Origin: Halovibrio salipaludis
GTDB lineage: Bacteria > Pseudomonadota > Gammaproteobacteria > Pseudomonadales > Oleiphilaceae
Assembly (NCBI RefSeq): GCF_002286965.1
Contig: NZ_NSKD01000001.1
Coordinates: forward strand, 124,001-188,000
DNA: 64,000 nt
Reading direction: 5' to 3'
The notes below the pieces were generated by a model that was not told the origin of the DNA, did no database searches, and saw nothing but the letters and a program-made list of their open reading frames with translations. Positions 8,537-17,974 of the stretch are shown here, in pieces; the first letter of the stretch is position 1; each line of letters starts with the position of its first letter. The position numbers and the translations under genes were made by a program.

Positions 8537-9208
8537 TCATTCCTGCGGCATGGGCGCCCCCTGGCTCAGACGCTCCACGGCCTGCCGACACTGTTCATCA
8601 AGCTCGCCAGTGCTGCGGACGCCCAGACCCATATCCCGCAGACGGCCATCCTCCAGACCATAGATGCAGCCGTGAACGGAGAGCTCCTGGCCGCCCCGCC
8701 AGGCATCCGCCACCACCGTGGTGCGGCAGACATTGGCAACCTGCGCCACCACGTTCAGCTCGCAGAGCTTGTTAACGGCGGCCATCTCATCCGGCTGGGC
8801 CGCCAGCAGTTCCCGGTGGTCCGCAGCGACGTTCTGGATGTGGCGCAGCCAGTTGTCGATCAGCCCCAGGTGGGCATCCTGATACGCCGCCTTGACGCCA
8901 CCGCAGCCGTAATGGCCGCAGACGATCACGTGCTTCACCTTCAGGACTTCCACGGCGAACTGCAGGACCGACAGCAGGTTCAGGTCGGTCTGCACCACCA
9001 CATTGGCCACATTCCGGTGCACGAACAGCTCGCCGGGCATCAGCCCCACCACCTGGTTAGCGGGAACCCGGCTGTCGGCACAGCCGATCCACAGGTATTC
9101 CGGCGCCTGCTGCTGGGAGAGCCGCTCAAAGAAATCCGGATCCTGCGCCAGTGTGTCCTGGACCCACTGCGCGTTGTTATCGAACAGATGCTTGAGTGCT
9201 GTTGCCAA
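8537..9208 (-). CDS. can: Beta-carbonic anhydrase
   Basis: Interconverts carbon dioxide and bicarbonate in the cytoplasm. Zinc ligands and catalytic residues are visible: IGCADSR (Cys43, Asp45, Arg47) and CGHYGCGG (His and Cys near 99-102). HRNVAN and the C-terminal HGCIYGLEDGRL segment are typical of E. coli Can. I favour a TTG start at 9208 (sequence LATALKHLFDNN) with GGGGG just upstream. This gives 223 aa, close to the 220 aa of E. coli Can. The frame also contains ATGs at 9244 and 9298 that would add a tail absent from Can. Confidence 0.9.
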   Translation of the reverse strand: MATALKHLFDNNAQWVQDTLAQDPDFFERLSQQQAPEYLWIGCADSRVPANQVVGLMPGELFVHRNVANVVVQTDLNLLSVLQFAVEVLKVKHVIVCGHYGCGGVKAAYQDAHLGLIDNWLRHIQNVAADHRELLAAQPDEMAAVNKLCELNVVAQVANVCRTTVVADAWRGGQELSVHGCIYGLEDGRLRDMGLGVRSTGELDEQCRQAVERLSQGAPMPQE

Positions 9209-9335
9209 TATTCCCCCTAATCCGTCTGTGACCGTCAGCCCCATCTTACCGGGCAGCCGACCCACGTGGAACCGGATTGCGGGCCTCACCATTAACATTT
9301 ATATTTACTGAATCTTTTAAGGGAATGGAGCCAGC

Positions 9336-10439
9336 ATGCCCCGCAGCCGCGAAAAACGCCTGAAAAGCCACCGCTTTTTCTTTCCGGCCGCCTGCCTCCA
9401 TGCGGCCATCGCGCTGCCGTTGTCCATGGCCGCCATGCTGGCCGGCTGGAGCTGGGCTCCCGGTCTGGCGGGCGGCCATCATGGTCACGAGATGGTGTTC
9501 GGCTTTGCCCTGGCGGTGATTGCCGGCTACACCCTTGGCCCTCAGCCCAAGCGCTGGCTGGCGGCGCTGTTCGGGCTCTGGCTGACTGCACGTCTGGGCT
9601 ATGCCCTGGCACCCGGATTCTGGCTGAGCCAGCTGCTCAGCCCCGCATTCGCCCTGTTGCTGGCCTGGCGGGTGGTCCCACGCTTCAATGCCGCCAAGAA
9701 ATGGCGCAACCGCATGCTGGTGCCGCTGATGGTGAGCCTGTGCGGGCTTCCCCTGCTCTGGCTGATGCTGCCGCTCCTCCCGGTGCCGGAGGCCACCACA
9801 CTGCTTTACACCGGGGTAACCCTGCTGCTGCTTCTGATGACCTTCATGAGCGGGCGACTGATCGCCCCGGCTGTGGCGGGCACCCTGGAGAAGCGTGGCA
9901 TTACGCAGGAAGCACGGGTCCAGCCGCGGATCGAGGCCGCCCTGATCCTGATGCTGGGCCTGGCGGCCGCCCTGACCCTGCTGCCGCTGCCTGTATTGCC
10001 CTCAGGCGCTCTTCTGGCCGCCGCCGGTATCCTGATCCTGATCCGCACGGTCCGCTGGCGGCTCTGGCTGTGCCTGGACCGGCCGGATCTGTTGGGTCTG
10101 GCGCTGGGAACAGTGTGGCTGGCAGCCGGCGCCCTGGGCATGGGCCTGGCGTGGCTGCTCGGCCGGGATCCATCGGCGCTGCTTCACTTGATTACAGTGG
10201 GCGCGCTGGGAACCCTGACCATTGGTGTGATGCTGCGGATCCACTATCACGCCATCCGCCGCCAGCCGCCGCCTTCAGGCGTTCTCATGGCGACCCTGGC
10301 CCCCGTGGCACTAGCGGCACTGGCACGGCTGGCAGCAGGACCAGTCCCCTGGAGTACCCCGGGACTGCTCTGGACGGCGGCCGGTGCCTGGTCACTGGCC
10401 TATGCGTTCACCGCGGGGGCGCTGCTCCTGAGCCGCTGA
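9336..10439 (+). CDS. nnrS: NnrS family membrane protein
   Basis: Polytopic membrane protein of 367 aa with about ten to twelve hydrophobic helices. The N-terminal region carries the family signature GHHGHEMVFGFALAVIAGY, with histidines thought to bind heme or copper. Further histidines appear in HLITVGALGTLTIGVMLRIHYHA. NnrS proteins protect against nitric oxide stress and are commonly encoded with denitrification genes, as here next to nirCF. The start has GGAG about 7 bases upstream. It ends one base before the convergent nirF stop. Confidence 0.88.
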   Translation: MPRSREKRLKSHRFFFPAACLHAAIALPLSMAAMLAGWSWAPGLAGGHHGHEMVFGFALAVIAGYTLGPQPKRWLAALFGLWLTARLGYALAPGFWLSQLLSPAFALLLAWRVVPRFNAAKKWRNRMLVPLMVSLCGLPLLWLMLPLLPVPEATTLLYTGVTLLLLLMTFMSGRLIAPAVAGTLEKRGITQEARVQPRIEAALILMLGLAAALTLLPLPVLPSGALLAAAGILILIRTVRWRLWLCLDRPDLLGLALGTVWLAAGALGMGLAWLLGRDPSALLHLITVGALGTLTIGVMLRIHYHAIRRQPPPSGVLMATLAPVALAALARLAAGPVPWSTPGLLWTAAGAWSLAYAFTAGALLLSR

Positions 10440-10440
10440 A

Positions 10441-11658
10441 TTACAGCCCGAGCCGATGAGCCCGGCTGGTAAAAAAGATACCACTGGGTTTCTTGGCTTC
10501 CAGTGTGGTGATCTTTTCCAGCGTCCCAGTGTCATAGACAGTAACGCGGTTGCTGTCCCTGGCGGAAATCCATACCTCTTCACCACGTGGACTGAACTCC
10601 ATATGCAGTACAGCCTCGCCGGGCTCCAGGGTACGGATGACTTCCGATGTCCGGGAATCAATAACCTGAACCACATCATTATCGGGGTGGGCAAAGCTCA
10701 CCCAGATCTGACGGTGATCCGGGCTAGCCATGACGAAAACCGGCTGTCCCTGAACCGGAATCCGTCCCTCAGGGGCCCAGTCTTCCATCGATATCTCCAG
10801 CACCTTATGCGCCCCGACCGCCGGTACAAAAGCACGATCCCCGGCAATGGCCCAGCCTTCGAGATGGGGCATCTTGTAAACGGGCCGCCGTTCATCATTC
10901 CTGCCGTAATCAGAGAGAATGTGGCGAACCCCTTCATCCGGGTTCCAGAGATCCAGAAGAGACAGGCCGTCCTCCCCATACAGACCCGCTATATACCAGC
11001 GCCCCTGGCCGGTGATGAGAGCATCATAGGGTTTATCCCCCGCCTCACGGCGAACAACCCGGGGCTCGTCGTGGCTCATGTCCAGAATCCAGATCTCGCC
11101 GGCATCAAAAAGACTGAACACGAATCGATTGCCAGGTGCGTCCACAAGCCCAACGGTTTTGGAGCGGTGGGTTTCGCCGTCCTCTCCCTCATAGTGGGCG
11201 GGGATACTGGCGACCTGCTCCAGGCTCCCGCTGTCGAAGACCTTCACGCCACCCGGCTCGTAATTGGACACCGCCAGATACTCACCATCCTGGGAAATGG
11301 CACCCCCAATGCTGTTGCCCGCCTGAACAATCCGCCGGTCTATGGATCCGGTCAAAAGATCAACTTTGGTCAGACCGCCGTCCCGGCCAAAAACATAGCC
11401 ATAGCGACCATCCCGGGAATAGACAACGGAAGCGTGGGAAAGGTTGCCGAGACCCTCTACCCGCTCCAGGACCGTCTTTTCCGTGGTATCCACGACCAGC
11501 ACCGACCCGGAGGCCCGCTCAATGATGAGCCCGAGATCGCCGGTTCCCCGCAGTTCCCGGGGATCAGTCGGGGATTCCGTTAGAAGCTGACATCCGGCGA
11601 GAAGTACTGCACTGAAAAGCAATCCCACCAGGCGTAGTGGCTGACGCATTGATTCCAT
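10441..11658 (-). CDS. nirF: NirF, heme d1 biosynthesis lipoprotein
   Basis: Periplasmic protein (405 aa) needed to make heme d1 of nitrite reductase. It is related to the d1 beta-propeller of NirS and NirN but lacks a cytochrome c domain. The N-terminus has a lipoprotein signal peptide with lipobox LLAGC, so it should be anchored facing the periplasm, as reported for NirF elsewhere. I start at the ATG at 11658, where GAGGTG lies 5 bases upstream; longer readings precede the signal peptide. The C-terminus ...KKPSGIFFTSRAH resembles the ends of NirS and NirN. The gene follows nirC with a 4-base gap. Confidence 0.9.
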   Translation of the reverse strand: MESMRQPLRLVGLLFSAVLLAGCQLLTESPTDPRELRGTGDLGLIIERASGSVLVVDTTEKTVLERVEGLGNLSHASVVYSRDGRYGYVFGRDGGLTKVDLLTGSIDRRIVQAGNSIGGAISQDGEYLAVSNYEPGGVKVFDSGSLEQVASIPAHYEGEDGETHRSKTVGLVDAPGNRFVFSLFDAGEIWILDMSHDEPRVVRREAGDKPYDALITGQGRWYIAGLYGEDGLSLLDLWNPDEGVRHILSDYGRNDERRPVYKMPHLEGWAIAGDRAFVPAVGAHKVLEISMEDWAPEGRIPVQGQPVFVMASPDHRQIWVSFAHPDNDVVQVIDSRTSEVIRTLEPGEAVLHMEFSPRGEEVWISARDSNRVTVYDTGTLEKITTLEAKKPSGIFFTSRAHRLGL

Positions 11659-11662
11659 GGGG

Positions 11663-12007
11663 TCACCTCGGGTCGTCGTTGTTGAGCAGAGCCCCGGATT
11701 TGAGCTTCTCGCTGATCCAGCGGATTTCATGTTCGCTCAGGAGATCCTTCCAGGGCGGCATGGCAGTGTCAGGAGTGCCATGACGGATTATGGTGGCAAT
11801 CGCCTCGACCGACAGCCGCTCCAGCTCCTCGGGGCGCAATGCTGGCCCCAGCCCTCCTCCAAGCCGCAACCCGTGACAGGAGCCACAGTCCTGGACAACC
11901 AGGTTGCGCAATTCCGAAGCGTCAGGCTCGCTGGCTTGCACAGGCAGGACCGTAACGACTGACCCCATGAACACTGCAGCTGTTGTCTTTCCGAAAAAAC
12001 GGCCCAT
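11663..12007 (-). CDS. nirC: NirC, c-type cytochrome (c55x)
   Basis: Small periplasmic mono-heme cytochrome (114 aa). It has a signal peptide (MGRFFGKTTAAVFMGS... ending near QAS, residue 26) and a CGSCH heme site at residues 41-45. The axial methionine is probably in the DTAMPPWKDLL segment. NirC proteins are encoded in nir clusters and can donate electrons to NirS or take part in heme d1 maturation. It is the first gene of the nirCF unit, reading away from nirS. Confidence 0.88.
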   Translation of the reverse strand: MGRFFGKTTAAVFMGSVVTVLPVQASEPDASELRNLVVQDCGSCHGLRLGGGLGPALRPEELERLSVEAIATIIRHGTPDTAMPPWKDLLSEHEIRWISEKLKSGALLNNDDPR

Positions 12008-12071
12008 AAGGCCACCCTGTCACTGCTGGCTCTTCATTTTTTAAGCCTGAACAAAGCACCCGCTAATTTCA

Positions 12072-12085
12072 TTGATTTTAATTAA
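12072..12085. promoter_or_regulatory. FNR/Dnr-type operator between nirC and nirS
   Basis: TTGAT-TTTA-ATTAA matches the FNR/Dnr consensus TTGAT-N4-ATCAA with one mismatch. It lies in the 226-bp divergent region, about 65 bp before the nirC start codon and 150 bp before nirS. It probably confers anaerobic or nitric-oxide-dependent expression. The regulator gene is not in the window; the CRP/Vfr-type gene at the far end has a different specificity. Confidence 0.65.
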
Positions 12086-12182
12086 ATGTTCTTTTCTGGC
12101 CTGACAAAGAATGAATACCTCTCTGTGGGTATTAGAGCTCGGATTCCAAGGACGATGACTTTCCTCAATGAATACAACATGA

Positions 12183-13964
<1,782 letters not shown>

Positions 13965-13978
13965 GCCCGGGTGAGCTG

Positions 13979-14443
13979 ATGCAACTGGATGCGACTGACA
14001 GACGGCTGATTGACCGCTACCAGAAAGGGATGCCCATCACATCCCGCCCCTTCCTGGCAATGGGCGAGGAGCTGGGCATCCCCGAAGAAGCGGTCATTGG
14101 CCGGCTGGAGGCGCTCCAGGCGCAACAGGCCATCAGCCGTGTGGGACCCGTCTTTGAACACAGCCGCGCGGGCGCCAGCCTGCTCGCGGCTGTTGCTGCA
14201 CCCAAAGAGGACATTGATCAGGTTGCCGACCGGATCAACCACTTCCCGGGCATCAATCACAACTATGCCCGGGAACACGAATTCAATCTCTGGTTCGTCA
14301 TGACGGCTCCGGATGAGAAAACCCTGGAGACGCGACTGGATGAGCTGGAGAAGACACTGGCACTGCCCTTTCTGAGGCTGCCAATGGTTGAGGCCTATCA
14401 CATCGACCTCGCCTTCAACATCGACTGGGAGGCATTGCCATGA
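13979..14443 (+). CDS. nirD: NirD, siroheme decarboxylase component
   Basis: Lrp/AsnC-like protein (154 aa) of the NirDLGH complex, which decarboxylates siroheme to didecarboxysiroheme on the way to heme d1. An N-terminal winged-helix-like domain (residues 1-55) precedes a ligand domain carrying HNYAREHEFNLWFVM, a motif also found in NirG (HNYRREHDLNMWFVL). Its place directly after nirS and before the NirL-type gene follows the usual nirDLGH order. It is not a DNA-binding regulator in known cases. The 4-base overlap with nirL indicates translational coupling. Confidence 0.85.
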   Translation: MQLDATDRRLIDRYQKGMPITSRPFLAMGEELGIPEEAVIGRLEALQAQQAISRVGPVFEHSRAGASLLAAVAAPKEDIDQVADRINHFPGINHNYAREHEFNLWFVMTAPDEKTLETRLDELEKTLALPFLRLPMVEAYHIDLAFNIDWEALP

Positions 14444-14964
14444 GCCATATGCCCCTGGCGGTTAACCCGTCCCTGAACCATGCGCAGAAACTGCTGATCC
14501 TGCGCCGACGGCTCGAGACCGGACTTCCGCTCTGCCCGAGGCCCTACCGGGCGCTGGCGGTAGAGTGCGGCCTCACGGAACAGCAGGTGCTTGAGGCCAC
14601 CAGTGAATGGCAGGCCAACGGACTGATTAAGCGGATGGGTCTGGTGGTGCGCCATCGCACCCTGGGGTATCGCGCCAATGCCATGGTGGTCTGGGACATC
14701 CCCGATGAGAAGGTTGCGGCCGTTGGCCACGCCCTTGCGGAGGAACCCTTCGTGACGCTCTGTTACCAGCGTCCCCGGCAGCGCCCGGACTGGCCTTACA
14801 ACCTGTTCTGCATGATCCATGGCACGGATCGGGAGCAGGTTCGGGAGCAGCTCCGGCAGCTGCGTGAACGCCATGGTCTTGAGAATACGGACCATGACGT
14901 CCTGTTCAGCCGCAAGGCCTATCGACAGTGCGGAGGCCGCTATGTCGGTGATGCAAACGCCTGA
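14440..14964 (+). CDS. nirL: NirL, siroheme decarboxylase component
   Basis: Second Lrp-like subunit (174 aa). Its hallmark CYQRPRQRPDWPYNLFCMIHG is shared, with small changes, by NirH but not by NirD or NirG. Residues 5-60 form the helix-turn-helix-like part. The C-terminal ...VLFSRKAYRQCG is typical of the L/H type. It starts within the end of nirD (ATGA) and overlaps nirG by 23 bases. It acts in the cytoplasm with NirD, NirG and NirH. Confidence 0.85.
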   Translation: MSHMPLAVNPSLNHAQKLLILRRRLETGLPLCPRPYRALAVECGLTEQQVLEATSEWQANGLIKRMGLVVRHRTLGYRANAMVVWDIPDEKVAAVGHALAEEPFVTLCYQRPRQRPDWPYNLFCMIHGTDREQVREQLRQLRERHGLENTDHDVLFSRKAYRQCGGRYVGDANA

Positions 14965-15421
14965 AAAAACGCCCGGACTGAGCGACACCGAACGGGCCAT
15001 TCTCAATCGTCTCCAGGACGGCCTGCCCCTGGTTCCGAATCCCTATGCGGCCGTCGCCGGGGAGCTCGGCATCGCTGAAGACACGCTGCTGTCGCACCTG
15101 CGCTCCATGCTGGACTCCGGCCTACTGACCCGCTTCGGCCCCATGTTCCATGCCGGGGAGATGGGTGGGGGCCTGACCCTGGCCGCCATGTCCATTCCAG
15201 AGGCGGACTTCGAAACCGTCACCGAACAGGTCAACAGCTTCCCGGAAGTTGCCCATAACTACCGTCGGGAGCATGACCTGAACATGTGGTTTGTACTGGC
15301 GACCGAGCAGGAGGAGGCCATTCCCGAGGTTATCCGGGAGATCGAGTCAACGACCGGGTACACGGTCTACAACATGCCCAAGGAGGAGGAGTTCCATGTC
15401 AACCTCCGCTTCTACGTCTGA
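14942..15421 (+). CDS. nirG: NirG, siroheme decarboxylase component
   Basis: Third Lrp-like subunit (159 aa), a close relative of NirD: RFGPMFHAGEMGGGL and HNYRREHDLNMWFVL align with the same segments of NirD. I start at the ATG at 14942, five bases after GGAGG and inside the nirL end. The next ATG at 14951 is possible, but the first is better placed. It overlaps nirH by 26 bases. Confidence 0.84.
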   Translation: MSVMQTPEKTPGLSDTERAILNRLQDGLPLVPNPYAAVAGELGIAEDTLLSHLRSMLDSGLLTRFGPMFHAGEMGGGLTLAAMSIPEADFETVTEQVNSFPEVAHNYRREHDLNMWFVLATEQEEAIPEVIREIESTTGYTVYNMPKEEEFHVNLRFYV

Positions 15422-15911
15422 ATCAACGGCCCTGGGCAGCCTGGACCGGGAGCTGATCGTCGCCACCCAGCAGGGGTTACCGCTGGTCTCCAACCCCTGG
15501 GAAGAGGTGGGCGAACGGATCGGCATCAGTGGCGACGAGGCCCTGGCGCGATTCCAGCGCCTCCAGGCCAACGGCGTGCTGCGCCGTGTCGCCGCCGTGC
15601 CCAACCACTACCGGCTGGGCTACCACTACAACGGCATGACGGTCTGGGACGTGGACGATGAGCAGGTCCGTGAGCTGGGCCAGGCAACAGGGGAACTGCC
15701 CTTTGTCAGTCACTGCTACCGGCGACCACGACACCGGCCACTCTGGCCCTACAACCTCTTCGCCATGGTGCACGGCACCAGCCGGGACGAAGTGGAAACC
15801 AAGGCCGAACGTATTCACGAGCTGCTGGGCGATGCCTGCCGCGGGCACCAGATCCTGTACAGCTCCGCAATCCTGAAAAAGACCGGATTGCGCCTTCAGC
15901 GCAAACGATAA
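15396..15911 (+). CDS. nirH: NirH, siroheme decarboxylase component
   Basis: Fourth Lrp-like subunit (171 aa), paralogous to NirL, with CYRRPRHRPLWPYNLFAMVHG. The ATG at 15396 follows AGGAGGAG by a few bases and lies inside nirG. An earlier in-frame ATG at 15291 would only add out-of-frame nirG sequence. NirD/G and NirL/H form two paralogue pairs, suggesting an ancestral two-gene set that was duplicated in tandem. Confidence 0.85.
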   Translation: MSTSASTSESTALGSLDRELIVATQQGLPLVSNPWEEVGERIGISGDEALARFQRLQANGVLRRVAAVPNHYRLGYHYNGMTVWDVDDEQVRELGQATGELPFVSHCYRRPRHRPLWPYNLFAMVHGTSRDEVETKAERIHELLGDACRGHQILYSSAILKKTGLRLQRKR

Positions 15912-15920
15912 GGGGGCGCC

Positions 15921-17117
15921 ATGTTCAGAATGACCCGTTACATCAAGAGCCTGATGCACCCCACCCCGGTTCCGCCACCGGCGCGGCCGCCGGGACCCGT
16001 GGTCATCTGGAACCTGATACGGCGCTGCAACCTCACCTGCAAGCACTGCTATTCCGTGTCTGCGGACATTGATTTCGAGGGTGAACTGGAAACCGATGAG
16101 GTCTACACCGTCATGGACGACCTCAAGAGTTACGGCGTACCGGTACTGATCCTCTCGGGCGGGGAGCCCCTGATGCGTCGGGACATCTTCGAGATTTCCC
16201 ATCGCGCCAAGCAGATGGGGTTCTATGTGGGTCTGTCCACCAATGGCACCCTGATCACCGAGGACAACATCGAGCAGATCGCGGCCGTGGGTTATGACTA
16301 CGTCGGCATCAGCATCGACGGCCTGGAAGCCACCCATGACTGGTTCCGCCAGAAGCAGGGGTCCTTTGCCGACTCCATGCACGCCGTGAAACTCTGCCGC
16401 CAGGCCGGCATCAAAGTGGGCCTGCGCTTCACCCTCACCCAGGACAACTTCCACGAACTGCCGGATATTCTGCGGCTTCTGGACGAGCACGATATCGACA
16501 AGTTCTACCTGTCCCACCTGAACTATTCCGGGCGCGGGGGACGCAACCGCAAGCGCGACACCTGGTACGACATGACCCGCCAGGCCATGACCATGATGTT
16601 CGATCACTGTCACCGGGAACTGCAGCAGGGCATCGAGCGCGAGTACGTCACCGGCAACAACGACGCCGACGGCCCCTTCCTGATCGAGTGGGCCCGGGAG
16701 CACTACCCGGACCAGGTGGATGCGCTCTGGCAGCGCCTCGTGAACTGGGGCGGCAACTCCTCCGGCGTGAACATCGCCAACATCGACAACCTGGGTAACG
16801 TCCATCCGGATACGTTCTGGTGGAACTACACCCTGGGCAACGTCCGGGAAACGCCGTTCTCACAGATCTGGAGTGACGAAAGCGATCCGTTGATGGCCGG
16901 ATTCCGCCAGCGGCCACGGCCGGTAAAAGGACGCTGCGGGGACTGCCATTACCTGCCGGTATGCAACGGCAACACCCGTGTGCGCGCCTATAACGTCTCC
17001 GGGGATTTCTGGGAAGAGGACCCCGGCTGTTACCTGACCAATCAGGAAATCGGAGTAGCCGAAAGCGACCGCCGGGTTGCCACGCCAGCGGTGGAGATTC
17101 CAGTCCATAACCTTTGA
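15921..17117 (+). CDS. nirJ: NirJ, radical SAM heme d1 synthase
   Basis: Cytoplasmic radical S-adenosylmethionine enzyme (398 aa) that replaces two propionate side chains of didecarboxysiroheme. The [4Fe-4S] motif CNLTCKHC (Cys36, 40, 43) is followed by ILSGGEPLMRRDI (the SAM-binding GGE). A C-terminal auxiliary cluster region reads GRCGDCHYLPVCNG and ends near a final Cys in EEDPGCYL. Length and motifs fit NirJ rather than the related MoaA or PqqE. It lies 9 bases after nirH. Confidence 0.92.
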   Translation: MFRMTRYIKSLMHPTPVPPPARPPGPVVIWNLIRRCNLTCKHCYSVSADIDFEGELETDEVYTVMDDLKSYGVPVLILSGGEPLMRRDIFEISHRAKQMGFYVGLSTNGTLITEDNIEQIAAVGYDYVGISIDGLEATHDWFRQKQGSFADSMHAVKLCRQAGIKVGLRFTLTQDNFHELPDILRLLDEHDIDKFYLSHLNYSGRGGRNRKRDTWYDMTRQAMTMMFDHCHRELQQGIEREYVTGNNDADGPFLIEWAREHYPDQVDALWQRLVNWGGNSSGVNIANIDNLGNVHPDTFWWNYTLGNVRETPFSQIWSDESDPLMAGFRQRPRPVKGRCGDCHYLPVCNGNTRVRAYNVSGDFWEEDPGCYLTNQEIGVAESDRRVATPAVEIPVHNL

Positions 17118-17128
17118 AGGAGCGCCGT

Positions 17129-17974
17129 ATGGACAACACCAACCAGAAAAAGCGCCTGGTGGAATTCCAGCTGGCGGAGCCTCCCTTCCGGGCCGGAGAT
17201 GTCGCCATTGTAGGCGCCGGCCCGGGTGATCCCGGTCTCCTCACCCTGCGCGCGCTGATGCTCATCCAGCAGGCCGACGTGATCCTCCACGACCGCCTGG
17301 TCTCTCCCCAGGTGATGGAGCTGGTGAACCCGTCAGCGGAATGCCTTCACGTCGGCAAGTCCAGCGGCAACCACTGTGTGCCGCAGGCGGACACCAACGC
17401 GCTCCTCGTTGCCCGAGCGCAACAGCAGCAACGGGTGGTCCGGCTCAAGGGCGGCGATCCCTACATCCTGGGCCGCGGTGGCGAGGAAGCGGAGTACCTG
17501 ATGGAACACGGCGCTCACTTCCAGGTGGTACCGGGGATCACCTCGGCCTCCGGGTGCGCGTCGCATTGCGGCATCCCCCTCACCCACCGGGACCATGCGC
17601 AGAGCGTGACCTTCGTAACCGGCCACCGCAAGGCGGACCAGAGCCTGGACCTGGACTGGGAGGCCCTCGCAAGCCCCAACCAGACACGGGTCTTCTACAT
17701 GGGCCTGAGCAATGCCAGTACCATTACCGAAAACCTGATGCATCATGGTGTCCACGGCAGTTGCCCCGTGGCCCTGATCGAACGGGGTACAACCAACCAA
17801 CAGCGCGTGGCCGTGACCTCGCTCGCCGAGCTTCCGGCTACCGCTGAGCACGATCAGTTCCAGCCACCAACACTCATTATCGTAGGGAGTGTCGTCGCAC
17901 TGGCGGACAGGCTAAGGCCATCCTGCAACACACCAGACCGCCTACCGATGGTCGGGGCTTACCAGGGAGTATGA
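17129..17974 (+). CDS. nirE: NirE, uroporphyrinogen-III C-methyltransferase
   Basis: SUMT enzyme (281 aa) that methylates uroporphyrinogen III at C2 and C7 to precorrin-2, the first branch step towards siroheme and heme d1. Motifs include VAIVGAGPGDPGLLTLRAL, the SAM loop RLKGGDPYILGRGGEEAEYL, and PGITSASGCASHCGIPLTHR. I start at the ATG at 17129 with GGAG upstream, 11 bases after nirJ; a TTG at 17114 is in frame but less likely. No CysG dehydrogenase/ferrochelatase part is fused, so siroheme must be completed by another enzyme. Confidence 0.92.
   Translation: MDNTNQKKRLVEFQLAEPPFRAGDVAIVGAGPGDPGLLTLRALMLIQQADVILHDRLVSPQVMELVNPSAECLHVGKSSGNHCVPQADTNALLVARAQQQQRVVRLKGGDPYILGRGGEEAEYLMEHGAHFQVVPGITSASGCASHCGIPLTHRDHAQSVTFVTGHRKADQSLDLDWEALASPNQTRVFYMGLSNASTITENLMHHGVHGSCPVALIERGTTNQQRVAVTSLAELPATAEHDQFQPPTLIIVGSVVALADRLRPSCNTPDRLPMVGAYQGV

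Noticed and set aside
9209-9335. FNR/Dnr box upstream of nnrS
   Set aside because: The region is AT-rich near 9292-9325, but no TTGAT-N4-ATCAA-like pair is present.
15477-16805. 442-codon minus-strand frame opposite nirH and nirJ
   Set aside because: Codon bias of nirJ opens the antisense frame. NirJ has all its radical SAM motifs on the plus strand.
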